DNA of 64,000 nt from Candidatus Desulfosporosinus nitrosoreducens (GTDB lineage: Bacteria > Bacillota > Desulfitobacteriia > Desulfitobacteriales > Desulfitobacteriaceae): positions 62,001-126,000 of the forward strand of contig NZ_JAVHUW010000046.1 in the NCBI RefSeq assembly GCF_030954495.1. Direction: 5' to 3'. Below, piece after piece: positions 17,524-25,826 of this stretch. The position numbers and the translations under genes were made by a program. Under the pieces are notes generated by a model that did not search any database, was not told the DNA's origin, and saw only the letters and a program-made list of their open reading frames with translations. The stretch's first letter is position 1. Every line of letters begins with the position of its first letter.

Positions 17524-18474
17524 TTATTTAATGTTTAACCCACCGCATTCTTTTCCTCTCCGGCAGGACTCAAGGCTGTCCCAGCAACTTTCTAAGAGCT
17601 GCAGAAAAACAGTTACCCCCAACAAATCGGCACTTCCGCCGGGACTGATTTTGCGCCGGCAAAAATTCTCATCCATCTTTTTAATCTCTTGCATCCCTGC
17701 GGACGTTCTCACACCCCCCAGGAAAATGACCTGCTTAGCCCTCTCCTGAACTTCTTTTAACATCGCTAAAGAATGGCGGTGCAAAATTGTCGTATCCTCG
17801 CAAAACCGCATAATGGCCAGAAGAGTCTGCACCAGCCTCAAGTTCCGGCTTAAATCAAAGTTTTCCCGATAAAATGCCAGAGACATGCCAAAGACCGTAG
17901 GAAAGCCTCTTTCCGCCTCTCCCCGAATCCCTTCGGTTTTGTAGCGCAGGAATAGTCTTTCGCCATGAGTCAAAGCCGGGGCAGAAAGGAGTTCCAGTTC
18001 ACTGACTTTTGCCCGCAGTTCTCTTTCCACTAAGCCTGCGGTCATCTCCTGAATAATACTCCGCAGAGTTGAAAAATGAGCGCCCGAGTGCAAAGCTTTC
18101 CCTCCGGCGGCACAGCAAATTCCCAGAGAAAACAATGCTCCTTTATGAGTATTAACGCCGGCAGTTTTATGGAACATACGGCACTCGCCTAATTGCCCAA
18201 TCTGCCTGATTTGCTCAAAGATCTGTTTAGGGCTGTGCGGAGAAAATCCCGCTTCGGCACAATGCAGCAAAGGGCTGATCAGAGCGGCGGTACTGTCTAA
18301 AAAAGTGAAATAATCCATATCGCTATGGGCGCCGCCGGAGCTGCTGGAAACCAACCCGGGCGACGGATTGCAAGCGGCTTCATAAAGCATCGCTTGGACA
18401 GCCAGACTTGCTATGTTAATTGCCGGGTCGCCTATACAACTCTGTCTCTCCACGTTCACACCGAATGACTCCAT
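17524..18474 (-). CDS. citG: triphosphoribosyl-dephospho-CoA synthase (CitG)
   Basis: 316 residues from ATG 18474, which has GGAG at ideal spacing. The open frame extends to 18630, but that part lies inside citX. Motifs: LAVQAMLYEAACNPSPGLVSSSSGGAHSDMD (split here as EAACNPSPGLV and GAHSDMDYFTF), FHKTAGVNTHKGALFSLG and AGLVERELRAKV. It makes the prosthetic-group precursor 2'-(5''-triphosphoribosyl)-3'-dephospho-CoA from ATP and dephospho-CoA for the lyase acyl carrier protein. It overlaps citX by 59 bases. Stand-alone CitG, not fused to CitX. Confidence 0.92.
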   Translation of the reverse strand: MESFGVNVERQSCIGDPAINIASLAVQAMLYEAACNPSPGLVSSSSGGAHSDMDYFTFLDSTAALISPLLHCAEAGFSPHSPKQIFEQIRQIGQLGECRMFHKTAGVNTHKGALFSLGICCAAGGKALHSGAHFSTLRSIIQEMTAGLVERELRAKVSELELLSAPALTHGERLFLRYKTEGIRGEAERGFPTVFGMSLAFYRENFDLSRNLRLVQTLLAIMRFCEDTTILHRHSLAMLKEVQERAKQVIFLGGVRTSAGMQEIKKMDENFCRRKISPGGSADLLGVTVFLQLLESCWDSLESCRRGKECGGLNIK

Positions 18475-19006
18475 TCTTGCTCCAGATTTTCTCTCTATCT
18501 TCTGAGTTGCAATATTCTCTGAATTTATCCTCGATATATTGGATAACCTCACGCTCGCTGTGGCGCCTTGCCCGGACACAATAGCGGGCGAAATCCTCGC
18601 AAAGATAGCATTTCCTTCCCGGAAAGCCAAGTTCCAGCCTGCTTATACCTTTGCCTGAATTGTCATAAACATCGAGGTCTAGACAACGTCCGAGAATATG
18701 CTGTTCTTCCCAATTAATCGCTGCTTTCTTTAAAATCAGGGCATCCTCGGCAACCGCAGCCAGAAAAATCGGGCCTTCCGCCCCTCGCTGCAACGATGTA
18801 AAACATATCTTTTCCCCGAGTATCCTGCAAAGCCAAGCGCTCATATCCTGAATAATCTTCAAGGTCAGCTCATTCATCTTTTTTAGCCCGGGATAGTTAA
18901 CCCTCATTACTAACAGGGGAGTATGATAGTGTTCCACCAGCTTTTGGATCATAGCGGCGCGCAGCTCCCTGGCAGCAAGCAGTTCAGCAGCTGTGTATTC
19001 CCTCAT
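18416..19006 (-). CDS. citX: holo-ACP synthase for citrate/citramalate lyase (CitX)
   Basis: 196 residues. The N-terminus TAAELLAARELRAAMIQKLVEHY and the core VMRVNYPGLKKMNELT, LDLDVYDNSGKGISR and GFPGRKCYLCEDFARYC match CitX (nucleotidyl transfer of the phosphoribosyl-dephospho-CoA group onto the conserved serine of CitD). The CxxC and downstream Cys/His-rich stretch CYLCEDFARYCVRARRHSE is the characteristic end of the family. It is somewhat longer than the usual ~175 residues. It starts 3 bp after citC and overlaps citG. Confidence 0.9.
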   Translation of the reverse strand: MREYTAAELLAARELRAAMIQKLVEHYHTPLLVMRVNYPGLKKMNELTLKIIQDMSAWLCRILGEKICFTSLQRGAEGPIFLAAVAEDALILKKAAINWEEQHILGRCLDLDVYDNSGKGISRLELGFPGRKCYLCEDFARYCVRARRHSEREVIQYIEDKFREYCNSEDREKIWSKNGVIRCERGETELYRRPGN

Positions 19007-19009
19007 TGC

Positions 19010-20065
19010 TCAGCACGGAGAGGGGCTGCGTCTCAGACCCTCTATGATCTCCTTGCCGAGATTCGAATCCAGAAACCTCAGAGTAACCTCAGGCAAAAGT
19101 TCCTTCAGCACCTCAAGTCCGGCCGGTCCATTTCCTTCTTTTAAAAGTTCCCGAACCTTAGTGGCGCTGATAGGAACACCCCGCCATAATTTTCTCTTAA
19201 CTTCCTGCAGCTGGACTCCATAGCCGGGAAGGATGCCTTGGAGAGCTTTATTGTAAGCCTGAGTCACTTGGCAATAAGGCTCTTCTCCCACGTATCTCTT
19301 TGTTATATTTAAAAGCTTACAGAAATAGCGGCCAAAAATAGCGGCGTCCAATTCCGTGTACGCCTTGAGTCTTTCCCCCTCTTCTTTTAGAAAGTAAGAA
19401 GGAAACGTAGCCGAGGATATGATATATTCACCGCTTGGTAACACCTTGACATTTTTCAAATGTTCTGTTCCCGCAACCACCATGGCATATCTGGCCGCAA
19501 AAGGAAACAAAGACTGATTTTCCTCGACGACAAAGACAAGCACCTCGCGGCTATTCCTGGCTGCCTCCTCAATCAAGTATTGATGCCCAAGGGTAAAGGG
19601 ATTGCAGTTCATAACCAAAGCCGTCTTTGCCGTTTCCCCAAGATTATAGCTTTTTTTCATAGCTTCTAAGGCACTGGTGATATCATACAGGCCATTTTCC
19701 AGGAGGGCCACATCTGAAGTCGTATGAACCGGCTTAAAATTAAAATTCGTAAAAATGTGGACATTAGCAGGTTTGGTAAAAATAAAGCTGTGATATATGC
19801 CTTGACTAAAGAGCTTGTCGATCAAAGCAGAAATCAAAACGGAAGTTATCCCTTCCCCCCTATGCTCTTTAGCTACCGCAAAACATTTCAAGACATTCCT
19901 GGCTTTGGAACAAGTGGCAATAAGGGCTGAGCTTTCATCCCTTATTGCCACAGTGTAATCCACATCGCGATCCAAAATTAAATCAAAGCCCTGCAGAAAG
20001 GTTTCAACTTCCCGCCGTTCCAACAGATTATTTAAGTTAACCCATTCCAGCCTGTGTTCATACAT
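19010..20065 (-). CDS. citC: [citrate (pro-3S)-lyase] ligase (CitC)
   Basis: 351 residues, the normal length. Residues about 30-130 form an N-acetyltransferase-like domain (KEHRGEGITSVLISALIDKL). From about 147 there is a nucleotidyltransferase fold with CNPFTLGHQYLIEEAA and a C-terminal WRGVPISATKVRELLKEG (the ISxTxxR motif). The enzyme acetylates the thiol of the lyase prosthetic group with acetate and ATP, which activates the complex. It lies directly downstream of citF in the operon. Confidence 0.95.
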   Translation of the reverse strand: MYEHRLEWVNLNNLLERREVETFLQGFDLILDRDVDYTVAIRDESSALIATCSKARNVLKCFAVAKEHRGEGITSVLISALIDKLFSQGIYHSFIFTKPANVHIFTNFNFKPVHTTSDVALLENGLYDITSALEAMKKSYNLGETAKTALVMNCNPFTLGHQYLIEEAARNSREVLVFVVEENQSLFPFAARYAMVVAGTEHLKNVKVLPSGEYIISSATFPSYFLKEEGERLKAYTELDAAIFGRYFCKLLNITKRYVGEEPYCQVTQAYNKALQGILPGYGVQLQEVKRKLWRGVPISATKVRELLKEGNGPAGLEVLKELLPEVTLRFLDSNLGKEIIEGLRRSPSPC

Positions 20066-20079
20066 CTGGCTTGCTCCTT

Positions 20080-21663
20080 TTAAAGAACTTTCCTCACCAC
20101 GTCAATAACAGTTCCATCCCGGTATTCCACAACGGCTACTATCTCCTCCGAGGTTGGAACCGGTTTAGGAAGGCCGGTGATCTTTTCTGCCAAGGCTTTC
20201 AGCTCGCCGATCGTTAGCAAAGGAAGCTTTGTTTTGCTCAGCGTCTCAATGAGATCTGCTCTTTGGGGATTAACCGCGATTCCCCGCTCCGTCACGACAA
20301 CGTCGATACTTTCCCCGGGAGTTGTCACAGTCATAACCTGATCCTTGATAATCGGGAGCCGGGCCTTCAGCAAATTCGTCACAACAAGCGCAAGTTTAGC
20401 GCCGGCCGCCGTGTCGCTGTGTCCCCCGGAACCGCCCATAATCACTCCATTGGAGCCTGTTGTAACGTTAACATTAAAATCAAGATCGATTTCTGTCGCC
20501 CCTAAAATCATAATATCCAGGTTATTAACGACTGCTCCCTTAGTATGAGGGTTGCCGTACATCGACGCGGACATAAATTGATGTCTGACATCATCTCTAT
20601 ACGACTCTACCGCTTTTAAATCAAAACACTGCACATCAAAAAGCGTCCTGAATAATCCTTCTTGCAGCATCTCTACAAGATATCCGGTGATCCCACCGGC
20701 AGCGAAGCTTCCGGTCACATGATCCCGGCGCATAACCTTGGCAAGCTCTGCGGCAACTGCCAGAGATGTTCCGCCGGCTCCGGTTTGAAAAGACATCCCG
20801 TCTTTGAGCAAACCGGAAGCCTTGATCACTTCCGCCGCCAATTTAGCAATTTTCAAAGCCACGGGGTCTTTGGTAATTTTAGTGGTTCCGGAGACAATTC
20901 CTCCCGGATCGCCGATTGATTCAACTTGAACCACATAATCGACATAAATCTGGCTTATTTCAATCGGGCAAGCAGGGTAAGCCACTAAATTGTCCGTAAT
21001 TGCCACCGTCCTGGCGGCGTACTCCGCATCGGCAACGGCATACCCCAGCGTCCCGCAAGCCGATTTGCCCTGGACACCATTGATATTGCCGTAGCTATCT
21101 GCGGCAGGGGCCGCCAAAAAAGCCACATCAACTTGCAGATCCCCGCTTTCAAGGGCTCTTGCCCGTCCCCCGTGAGTCTGCATAAGAGCAGGTTTTTTTA
21201 ATTTGCCCTCTGATATTGCTTCGGCAACGGGACCTGAGATGTAATTGGCCGCAATCCCAGTCACTACCTGATTTTCTATATGTTTAACAAGCGGTTCATG
21301 AATTGGGAAAATAGAACTGGCGGCAACTGTCAAATCCTTAAGCCCGCGCTTGGCCAGCGCCTCCATGACCATGTTCAAAACATAGTCCCCGTTTCTCAAA
21401 TGATGATGAAAGGAGATGGTCATTCCGTCCCTGATCTGAAGTTTATCCAAAACTTCTTCCAGATCTTTAAAGACCTTCTTCTCATCAGGAAAAACACTCG
21501 TCAGGGCAACAGCCTTCCTTGTCCTCAGCTTGCTGCCGCTTGATACTCCCTGGAACGGCTTAACTTCTCCGTATCCTGCGATAAAGTCGGGAAGTTCCCG
21601 CCCTAAAGCTGTTTTTATAATCTTTGATTTTTTGCCTGTGTTGACGGATGTTTGCGTATTCAT
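20080..21663 (-). CDS. citF: citrate/citramalate lyase alpha subunit (acetyl-ACP:carboxylate ACP transferase)
   Basis: 527 residues. Motifs: ISFHHHLRNGDYVLNMVM, QTHGGRARALESGDLQVDVAF, YGNINGVQGKSACGTLGYA, QTGAGGTSLAV and GATEIDLDFNVNVTTGSNG. It is the CoA-transferase-like alpha subunit that exchanges acetyl-ACP for citryl- (or citramalyl-) ACP. The sequence alone does not separate the citrate and citramalate enzymes. The complete methylaspartate pathway upstream argues for citramalate lyase (products acetate and pyruvate). A 70-bp gap separates it from citE. Confidence 0.95.
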   Translation of the reverse strand: MNTQTSVNTGKKSKIIKTALGRELPDFIAGYGEVKPFQGVSSGSKLRTRKAVALTSVFPDEKKVFKDLEEVLDKLQIRDGMTISFHHHLRNGDYVLNMVMEALAKRGLKDLTVAASSIFPIHEPLVKHIENQVVTGIAANYISGPVAEAISEGKLKKPALMQTHGGRARALESGDLQVDVAFLAAPAADSYGNINGVQGKSACGTLGYAVADAEYAARTVAITDNLVAYPACPIEISQIYVDYVVQVESIGDPGGIVSGTTKITKDPVALKIAKLAAEVIKASGLLKDGMSFQTGAGGTSLAVAAELAKVMRRDHVTGSFAAGGITGYLVEMLQEGLFRTLFDVQCFDLKAVESYRDDVRHQFMSASMYGNPHTKGAVVNNLDIMILGATEIDLDFNVNVTTGSNGVIMGGSGGHSDTAAGAKLALVVTNLLKARLPIIKDQVMTVTTPGESIDVVVTERGIAVNPQRADLIETLSKTKLPLLTIGELKALAEKITGLPKPVPTSEEIVAVVEYRDGTVIDVVRKVL

Positions 21664-21733
21664 TTTTCTCCTTTCTTAAGGAAACGTCAATCAGTCTCCG
21701 AAAATATTTCTTCGTATCCCAACCTAGAGGAAG

Positions 21734-22609
21734 CTACTCAATCAGTCCCAATCTTTGACCAAGTTCCAGCGTAGTGATTGCTCGATTAATCACAGGAGCG
21801 TCCACCATTTTGCCGTCCAATGAGAATACTCCCTTGCCCTCTTTTTCCGCCTCGTTCTTGGCGGCCAGAACCCTCAGGGCATATCTTAAATCCGCTTCCG
21901 TCGGGGCAAATACCGAGTGAATTACCTCAATCTGTCTCGGATTAATCGCGGCCTTCCCCGTCATCCCCAGGCTTTTGGCTTTAGCCGTGTCCAGGGCCAA
22001 TCCCTCGCAGTCATTCGTATCTGTAAACGGAGTATCAATAGCATCCACCTTTAAGGCTTTGCATATGGTTGCTACCCTACTGCGGGCATAAAAGATTTCT
22101 TCCCCCTCTTTGGTCCGTTTAATTCCCAGATCGGAGGTTAAGTCTTCTCCTCCCAACAAAACCCCGACAACCCGCTGCGAGGCCTTAATGATCTGAGAAA
22201 TACTTTCCAGTCCCCAAGCGGTTTCCACCAAAGCAATGAGCTTAATGCTCCCCGCGGCAAAACCTTCCTCCCGCTCAATCCCATCCAACATTGCGGCAAC
22301 CTGCCTTATTCCATCTTCAGCCGCTTTGGGTACCAACAAAGCATCCGGTTTGACCCTGGCCATAACGTCCACATCGGCGGCTCCAAATTCCGTATCCAGA
22401 GGATTGATTCTCACCACAACTTCAACCTCTGAATAATCCAGGCTTTTTATGGCCTCTCTCACCAGAATCCGGGCACTGTCCTTTTCCGTGAGACTTACCG
22501 CATCTTCCAAATCCAAAATAATAGAATCCGCTCCGAGAATCGCCGCATCCTGAAGCATGCCCGGATTGTTGCCGGGCATAAACAGCATGGATCTTCTAAG
22601 TTTCTGCAT
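21734..22609 (-). CDS. citE: citrate/citramalate lyase beta subunit (acyl-ACP lyase)
   Basis: 291 residues. The HpcH/HpaI aldolase-family TIM barrel shows RRSMLFMPGNNPGMLQDA, ADSIILDLEDAVSLTEKDSAR (Mg-binding Asp), VVRINPLDTEFGAAD, ALVETAWGLESISQII and LLGGEDLTSDLG. It cleaves the citryl/citramalyl thioester into acetyl-ACP and an oxo acid (oxaloacetate or pyruvate). It lies between citD and citF in the standard citDEF order. Confidence 0.95.
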   Translation of the reverse strand: MQKLRRSMLFMPGNNPGMLQDAAILGADSIILDLEDAVSLTEKDSARILVREAIKSLDYSEVEVVVRINPLDTEFGAADVDVMARVKPDALLVPKAAEDGIRQVAAMLDGIEREEGFAAGSIKLIALVETAWGLESISQIIKASQRVVGVLLGGEDLTSDLGIKRTKEGEEIFYARSRVATICKALKVDAIDTPFTDTNDCEGLALDTAKAKSLGMTGKAAINPRQIEVIHSVFAPTEADLRYALRVLAAKNEAEKEGKGVFSLDGKMVDAPVINRAITTLELGQRLGLIE

Positions 22610-22644
22610 TTATTTCACCCCGGTCAGTGTGTAGTATGTAATGA

Positions 22645-22917
22645 CTAAAGAGCTCTTTTAAGGGCCGTTTCAACCCTGGCGCCGATCGTATAATCCAAGG
22701 CACCCTTATCTTGAGCCTTAATGGTGACCCCTGCAATCCCCATCTCCCGCACCTTATCCAGAATCACCTGCTTTATTTGCTCACCAAACTGCTGCATGAC
22801 GATACTCTCAAGTTCAAGCTCGACGCTGCCCGAATCATTAGGCCTAACCATAATGAGAATATCATTGGATTCCAGCGTTCCAGCTTTAGCAACTTTTGTT
22901 ATCTTCGTTGTACTCAC
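22645..22917 (-). CDS. citD: citrate/citramalate lyase gamma subunit (acyl carrier protein)
   Basis: 90 residues. The N-terminal KAGTLESNDILIMV contains the serine (in GTLES-x-D) that carries the phosphoribosyl-dephospho-CoA prosthetic group. DKGALDYTIGARVETALKRAL is the family-typical end. The GTG at 22917 is taken as start because the conserved region begins about ten residues later, although GAGGTGAG overlaps that codon. This is an odd initiation site that should be checked. Confidence 0.92.
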   Translation of the reverse strand: MSTTKITKVAKAGTLESNDILIMVRPNDSGSVELELESIVMQQFGEQIKQVILDKVREMGIAGVTIKAQDKGALDYTIGARVETALKRAL

Positions 22918-22923
22918 CTCAAA

Positions 22924-23073
22924 TTATTTGCGTATGCTCTTCCGAAAAAATTTTTTGAACCAGCGGGCAATTATGACAAATCCAAGGTAAAGAGCAAAGA
23001 CGACTAAAAAACCCCAAAGCCCTTCCACAATATCTTGAAATTCCATGTTTCCGCGACCGGTTACCTTAACCAA
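22924..23073 (-). CDS. 49-residue single-pass membrane protein in the lyase operon
   Basis: Starts at TTG 23073 six bases behind GGAGGATG (an ATG at 23088 in the same frame overlaps that site). The sequence is a short polar head, one membrane helix (VEGLWGFLVVFALYLGFVII) and a strongly basic tail (ARWFKKFFRKSIRK). It stops seven bases before citD. It has no match I recognise. It resembles the size and topology of small decarboxylase or antiporter accessory subunits, but lacks features that would prove it. It could tether the lyase or dehydratase to the membrane; that is speculation. Confidence 0.55.
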   Translation of the reverse strand: MVKVTGRGNMEFQDIVEGLWGFLVVFALYLGFVIIARWFKKFFRKSIRK

Positions 23074-23120
23074 TCGTTCATCCTCCATAGGTGAAAAGCT
23101 TGCTTAAAAGCGCCGTTTCC

Positions 23121-23924
23121 TTAAGCTTCTCCAGTTAAAAGATTGCGCCCTTCAACACAACAGCCGATCGCTCCATTAAACTGAGGTTCCGGCGGTATAA
23201 CGATCTGCCTGCCTGTGCCTTCCTGCAGAAGTTTGCTGACGGCACGATTGTGAGCCACCCCTCCGGTGAAAACGAGAACCTCCCCGGCAAAAGAACGCAG
23301 GAGAGGCAAAATTCGCTTGACAATCGTGGCATTAACTCCCGCAGCAAGCTCCGCCAAAGGAAAACCCTCTACGATCTTACCGATAAGTTCGCTTTCCCCA
23401 AACACCGCACAAGTGGAATTCAACTCCACAGGAGCGTCGGCATGCTCTCCGAGCTCTTCAAGAGGCATATCAAGAACATGCGCCATATTCTCCAAATACC
23501 GCCCCGACGAAGCGGCACATTTATCGTTAGTCAGGAAATCAATCATCCTGCCCTTGCGCACCTGAATGATTTTGCTGTCCTGTCCTCCTAAATCGACCAA
23601 GGTGAAATCCCTGAGCCCCGTCTGGTACATGGCGCCCAGAACATGAGCCTTAAGCTCCGGCATAGCTTCTCCCCCGGCAAGCTCCAGGGTATTCCTGCCA
23701 TAACCCGTCGATACAAGGCAGTCAACTGCAGGCAAACCCAGAGCCGCAAAATTGACAACCAGCTTTCCTTCTTGCTTTCGGCCATACTCACGGTAAAAGC
23801 GGATCGTATCCAAACTTTCCAGGCGCAGAATCTCCAAGTGATCCGTATCCTTTGCCAGCTGCATAAGGGCGACTTTGACACTCCGGCTCCCCAAATCAAT
23901 TCCGCATATAGTCTGTACAGTCAT
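23121..23924 (-). CDS. ATP-dependent activator of 2-hydroxyacyl-CoA-dehydratase-like enzyme (HgdC/YjiL type)
   Basis: 267 residues of the BcrA/BadF/BzdG/HgdC actin-like ATPase family: GIDLGSRSVKVALMQ (phosphate 1), TLVDLGGQDSKIIQV (phosphate 2) and VFTGGVAHNRAV (adenosine site). The two cysteines that bind the bridging [4Fe-4S] cluster of the homodimer are present: C136 in DKCAASSGRYLENM and C172 in NSTCAVFGESE. It injects low-potential electrons, driven by ATP, into a partner dehydratase or double-cubane protein, here the gene just upstream (13-bp overlap of frames). ATG 23924 is preferred over GTG 23939. Confidence 0.88.
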   Translation of the reverse strand: MTVQTICGIDLGSRSVKVALMQLAKDTDHLEILRLESLDTIRFYREYGRKQEGKLVVNFAALGLPAVDCLVSTGYGRNTLELAGGEAMPELKAHVLGAMYQTGLRDFTLVDLGGQDSKIIQVRKGRMIDFLTNDKCAASSGRYLENMAHVLDMPLEELGEHADAPVELNSTCAVFGESELIGKIVEGFPLAELAAGVNATIVKRILPLLRSFAGEVLVFTGGVAHNRAVSKLLQEGTGRQIVIPPEPQFNGAIGCCVEGRNLLTGEA

Positions 23925-23935
23925 GCGCCGCACCC

Positions 23936-24949
23936 TCACTCCTTCAGCATACTCAGAAAGGACTCAATCCTCATCTTGCTCCGCGCATCCAAACCCGTTG
24001 GATTTTCTCCTTCTAAAGTCAAAATCGGATAATCCAGTTTTTTGCGGATAATTAAATCCTCGATTTGACGATAACAGAAGCTTTGGGTATAGTGAATGAT
24101 TCCATCCAACTGACGCCGCTCCGCTTCACAAGCAATATCCTCAAGTCTGAGAAAAACTTGATAAGGATAAGTATATAATCTGTACTGTTCAATGACATCA
24201 CCCGTTAGAAACGGCATGGAAAATTGTCTCTGAACTTCGTTAAAAACGACACGGGCCCCCTGGGTTTCCAGAAAATCGTATAGCTCCGGAAAAATCGGCG
24301 GGACTCCAATAAACCCCAAACGTATTTCCCGCGCTTTTTTTCGTGACTGGGAAGGACTGCTTGCAAACAAAGGCTCTCTCTGCCGAACCTTTTGAATAAA
24401 TTCTTCCATCTCACAGGCGAACCCTTCCGGATCACCGTTGAAATCAGAACAGGAAACCTGATAGAGATGATTTTCAAACCCGCTTACACGATTTTCCTGC
24501 CAGGTCAGGCGGTCAATTTCCCAAGCTAAGGCTCGAACCTGGTCCAGACGCTTTTTTTGCTGCTTCACGCCTTCCCAGGTTGCTCCCAAAGCTGTAATTA
24601 GTTTATCCATTTGCAGCCGCAGCATATCATGATCACGGTCATAGGGAAAAGCAAAAGGAATAATCTGAATACCCTCAACTTCCCAAGTTTCCATCAAAGC
24701 ATGCGTATTGCTGCAATCTCCTTGCGTGACGGCAACAATCCGCCGGATTTCGGGATGATGCAGAGCCGTGGAATACAATCCTTTAATCCAGCCGCAGACA
24801 TTTCTGGGGAAACCGGCAAGCTCGGCATCCTCCACCCGGCTCATAGCCTCCGAATTAGTAATAAAAATATTATTCAAATCTACCGGCGTCTCCCCGGCCG
24901 CATAGATCACTTCAACGGGAACCGTCGTTGTTAAACCAATCTTGCCCAT
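23936..24949 (-). CDS. 2-hydroxyacyl-CoA dehydratase-like / double-cubane cluster protein (HgdB/YjiM type)
   Basis: 337 residues from ATG 24949 (AAGGAG upstream; the GTG at 24973 lacks a site). It is the D-component fold: PVEVIYAAGETPVDLNN at the N-terminus, FPRNVCGWIKG (C52), VTQGDCSNTHALMETW (C79), SFCYRQIEDLII (C292) and LTLEGENPTGLDARSKMRIESFL. These three cysteines are at the positions that hold the Fe-S cluster in the family, and three further cysteines occur. Only one such subunit is present, so it is more like the stand-alone YjiM/DCCP group than a two-subunit dehydratase. Substrate unknown. First gene of the lyase operon. Confidence 0.82.
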   Translation of the reverse strand: MGKIGLTTTVPVEVIYAAGETPVDLNNIFITNSEAMSRVEDAELAGFPRNVCGWIKGLYSTALHHPEIRRIVAVTQGDCSNTHALMETWEVEGIQIIPFAFPYDRDHDMLRLQMDKLITALGATWEGVKQQKKRLDQVRALAWEIDRLTWQENRVSGFENHLYQVSCSDFNGDPEGFACEMEEFIQKVRQREPLFASSPSQSRKKAREIRLGFIGVPPIFPELYDFLETQGARVVFNEVQRQFSMPFLTGDVIEQYRLYTYPYQVFLRLEDIACEAERRQLDGIIHYTQSFCYRQIEDLIIRKKLDYPILTLEGENPTGLDARSKMRIESFLSMLKE

Positions 24950-25228
24950 AAAAACTTTCTTCTCCTTGCTCACCCTGTTTAAGACTTACACTCTATATTG
25001 TAAAGGCTCCGGTTAAAAAAGTTAAGTCCGAAGGATAAGCCGGGAGAAAATCGGCCCTAAACAATAGTTAATGATACAAACTTTGATTTTATAGTATGGT
25101 AAATGCTAATAACGACGCAGGCCGGAACCTATTCGCTCTATAGTTACTACGGCATCCTAAAATATAGTATAATATTGTAACTCAATTGGATTTTCTACAC
25201 ATAGCTTACTGACCAGGAGGTATGATTT

Positions 25229-25804
25229 ATGCCTTTACAGCAGGAAACCAAGAAATACACGTTCTCAGATTATCTGACATGGCCGGAAAATGAACGTTGG
25301 GAGATTATTGACGGAGTCCCCATTATGCAATTCGCACCAACCTGGCAGCACCAAGCCATATCCAGAGAGCTCATAACCCAATTCAACGCCTATCTCAAAG
25401 ACAAGCCTTGTCAGGTATTTGCTTCTCCTTTTGATCTAAGGTTACCTGAAGGAAACGAAACCGACGACAAAGCAACCTTCGTTGTCCAGCCCGATATTAC
25501 TGTCGTTTGCGATCAGGGAAGATTAAAAGGTACCGGGTATTTTGGCCCCCCTACTCTTGTGATCGAAATATCTTCCCCAGCGACAGCAAGAAACGACAGG
25601 GTTTGGAAGTTTAATAAATACGAGCAGGCAGGGGTTAAAGAATACTGGATCGTTGAGCCGGATGGTAAATTCATCAACGTCTTTACCTTACAACCCGATG
25701 ATAAATACGGCAGACCTGAATCTTATACAGAAACAGACATAATTGAGGTCTCTGTATTCCCTGGCTTTACTGTGGAACTAAAACCTATTTTCGAGGCTAT
25801 TTAA
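25229..25804 (+). CDS. Uma2 family (DUF820) putative nuclease
   Basis: 191 residues. The PD-(D/E)XK fold pattern of DUF820/Uma2 is visible: RWEIIDGVPIM, VQPDITVVCD, GPPTLVIEISSPATARNDRVWKFNKYEQAGVKEYWIVEP (with catalytic-type Asp, E-x-x-S and K). The biological role is unknown; members are common in cyanobacteria and some Clostridia, often scattered. It has a good AGGAGG-type site and a TATAAT at 25168-25173. It lies opposite in strand, exactly between the two halves of the methylaspartate pathway, as if inserted there. Confidence 0.85.
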   Translation: MPLQQETKKYTFSDYLTWPENERWEIIDGVPIMQFAPTWQHQAISRELITQFNAYLKDKPCQVFASPFDLRLPEGNETDDKATFVVQPDITVVCDQGRLKGTGYFGPPTLVIEISSPATARNDRVWKFNKYEQAGVKEYWIVEPDGKFINVFTLQPDDKYGRPESYTETDIIEVSVFPGFTVELKPIFEAI

Positions 25805-25826
25805 GCTCCAAAGAAGAAAGACTGAT

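Noticed and set aside
22711..23007. 98-codon plus-strand ORF over the citD region
   Set aside because: Antisense to citD and to the 49-residue gene, with no ribosome site or motif.
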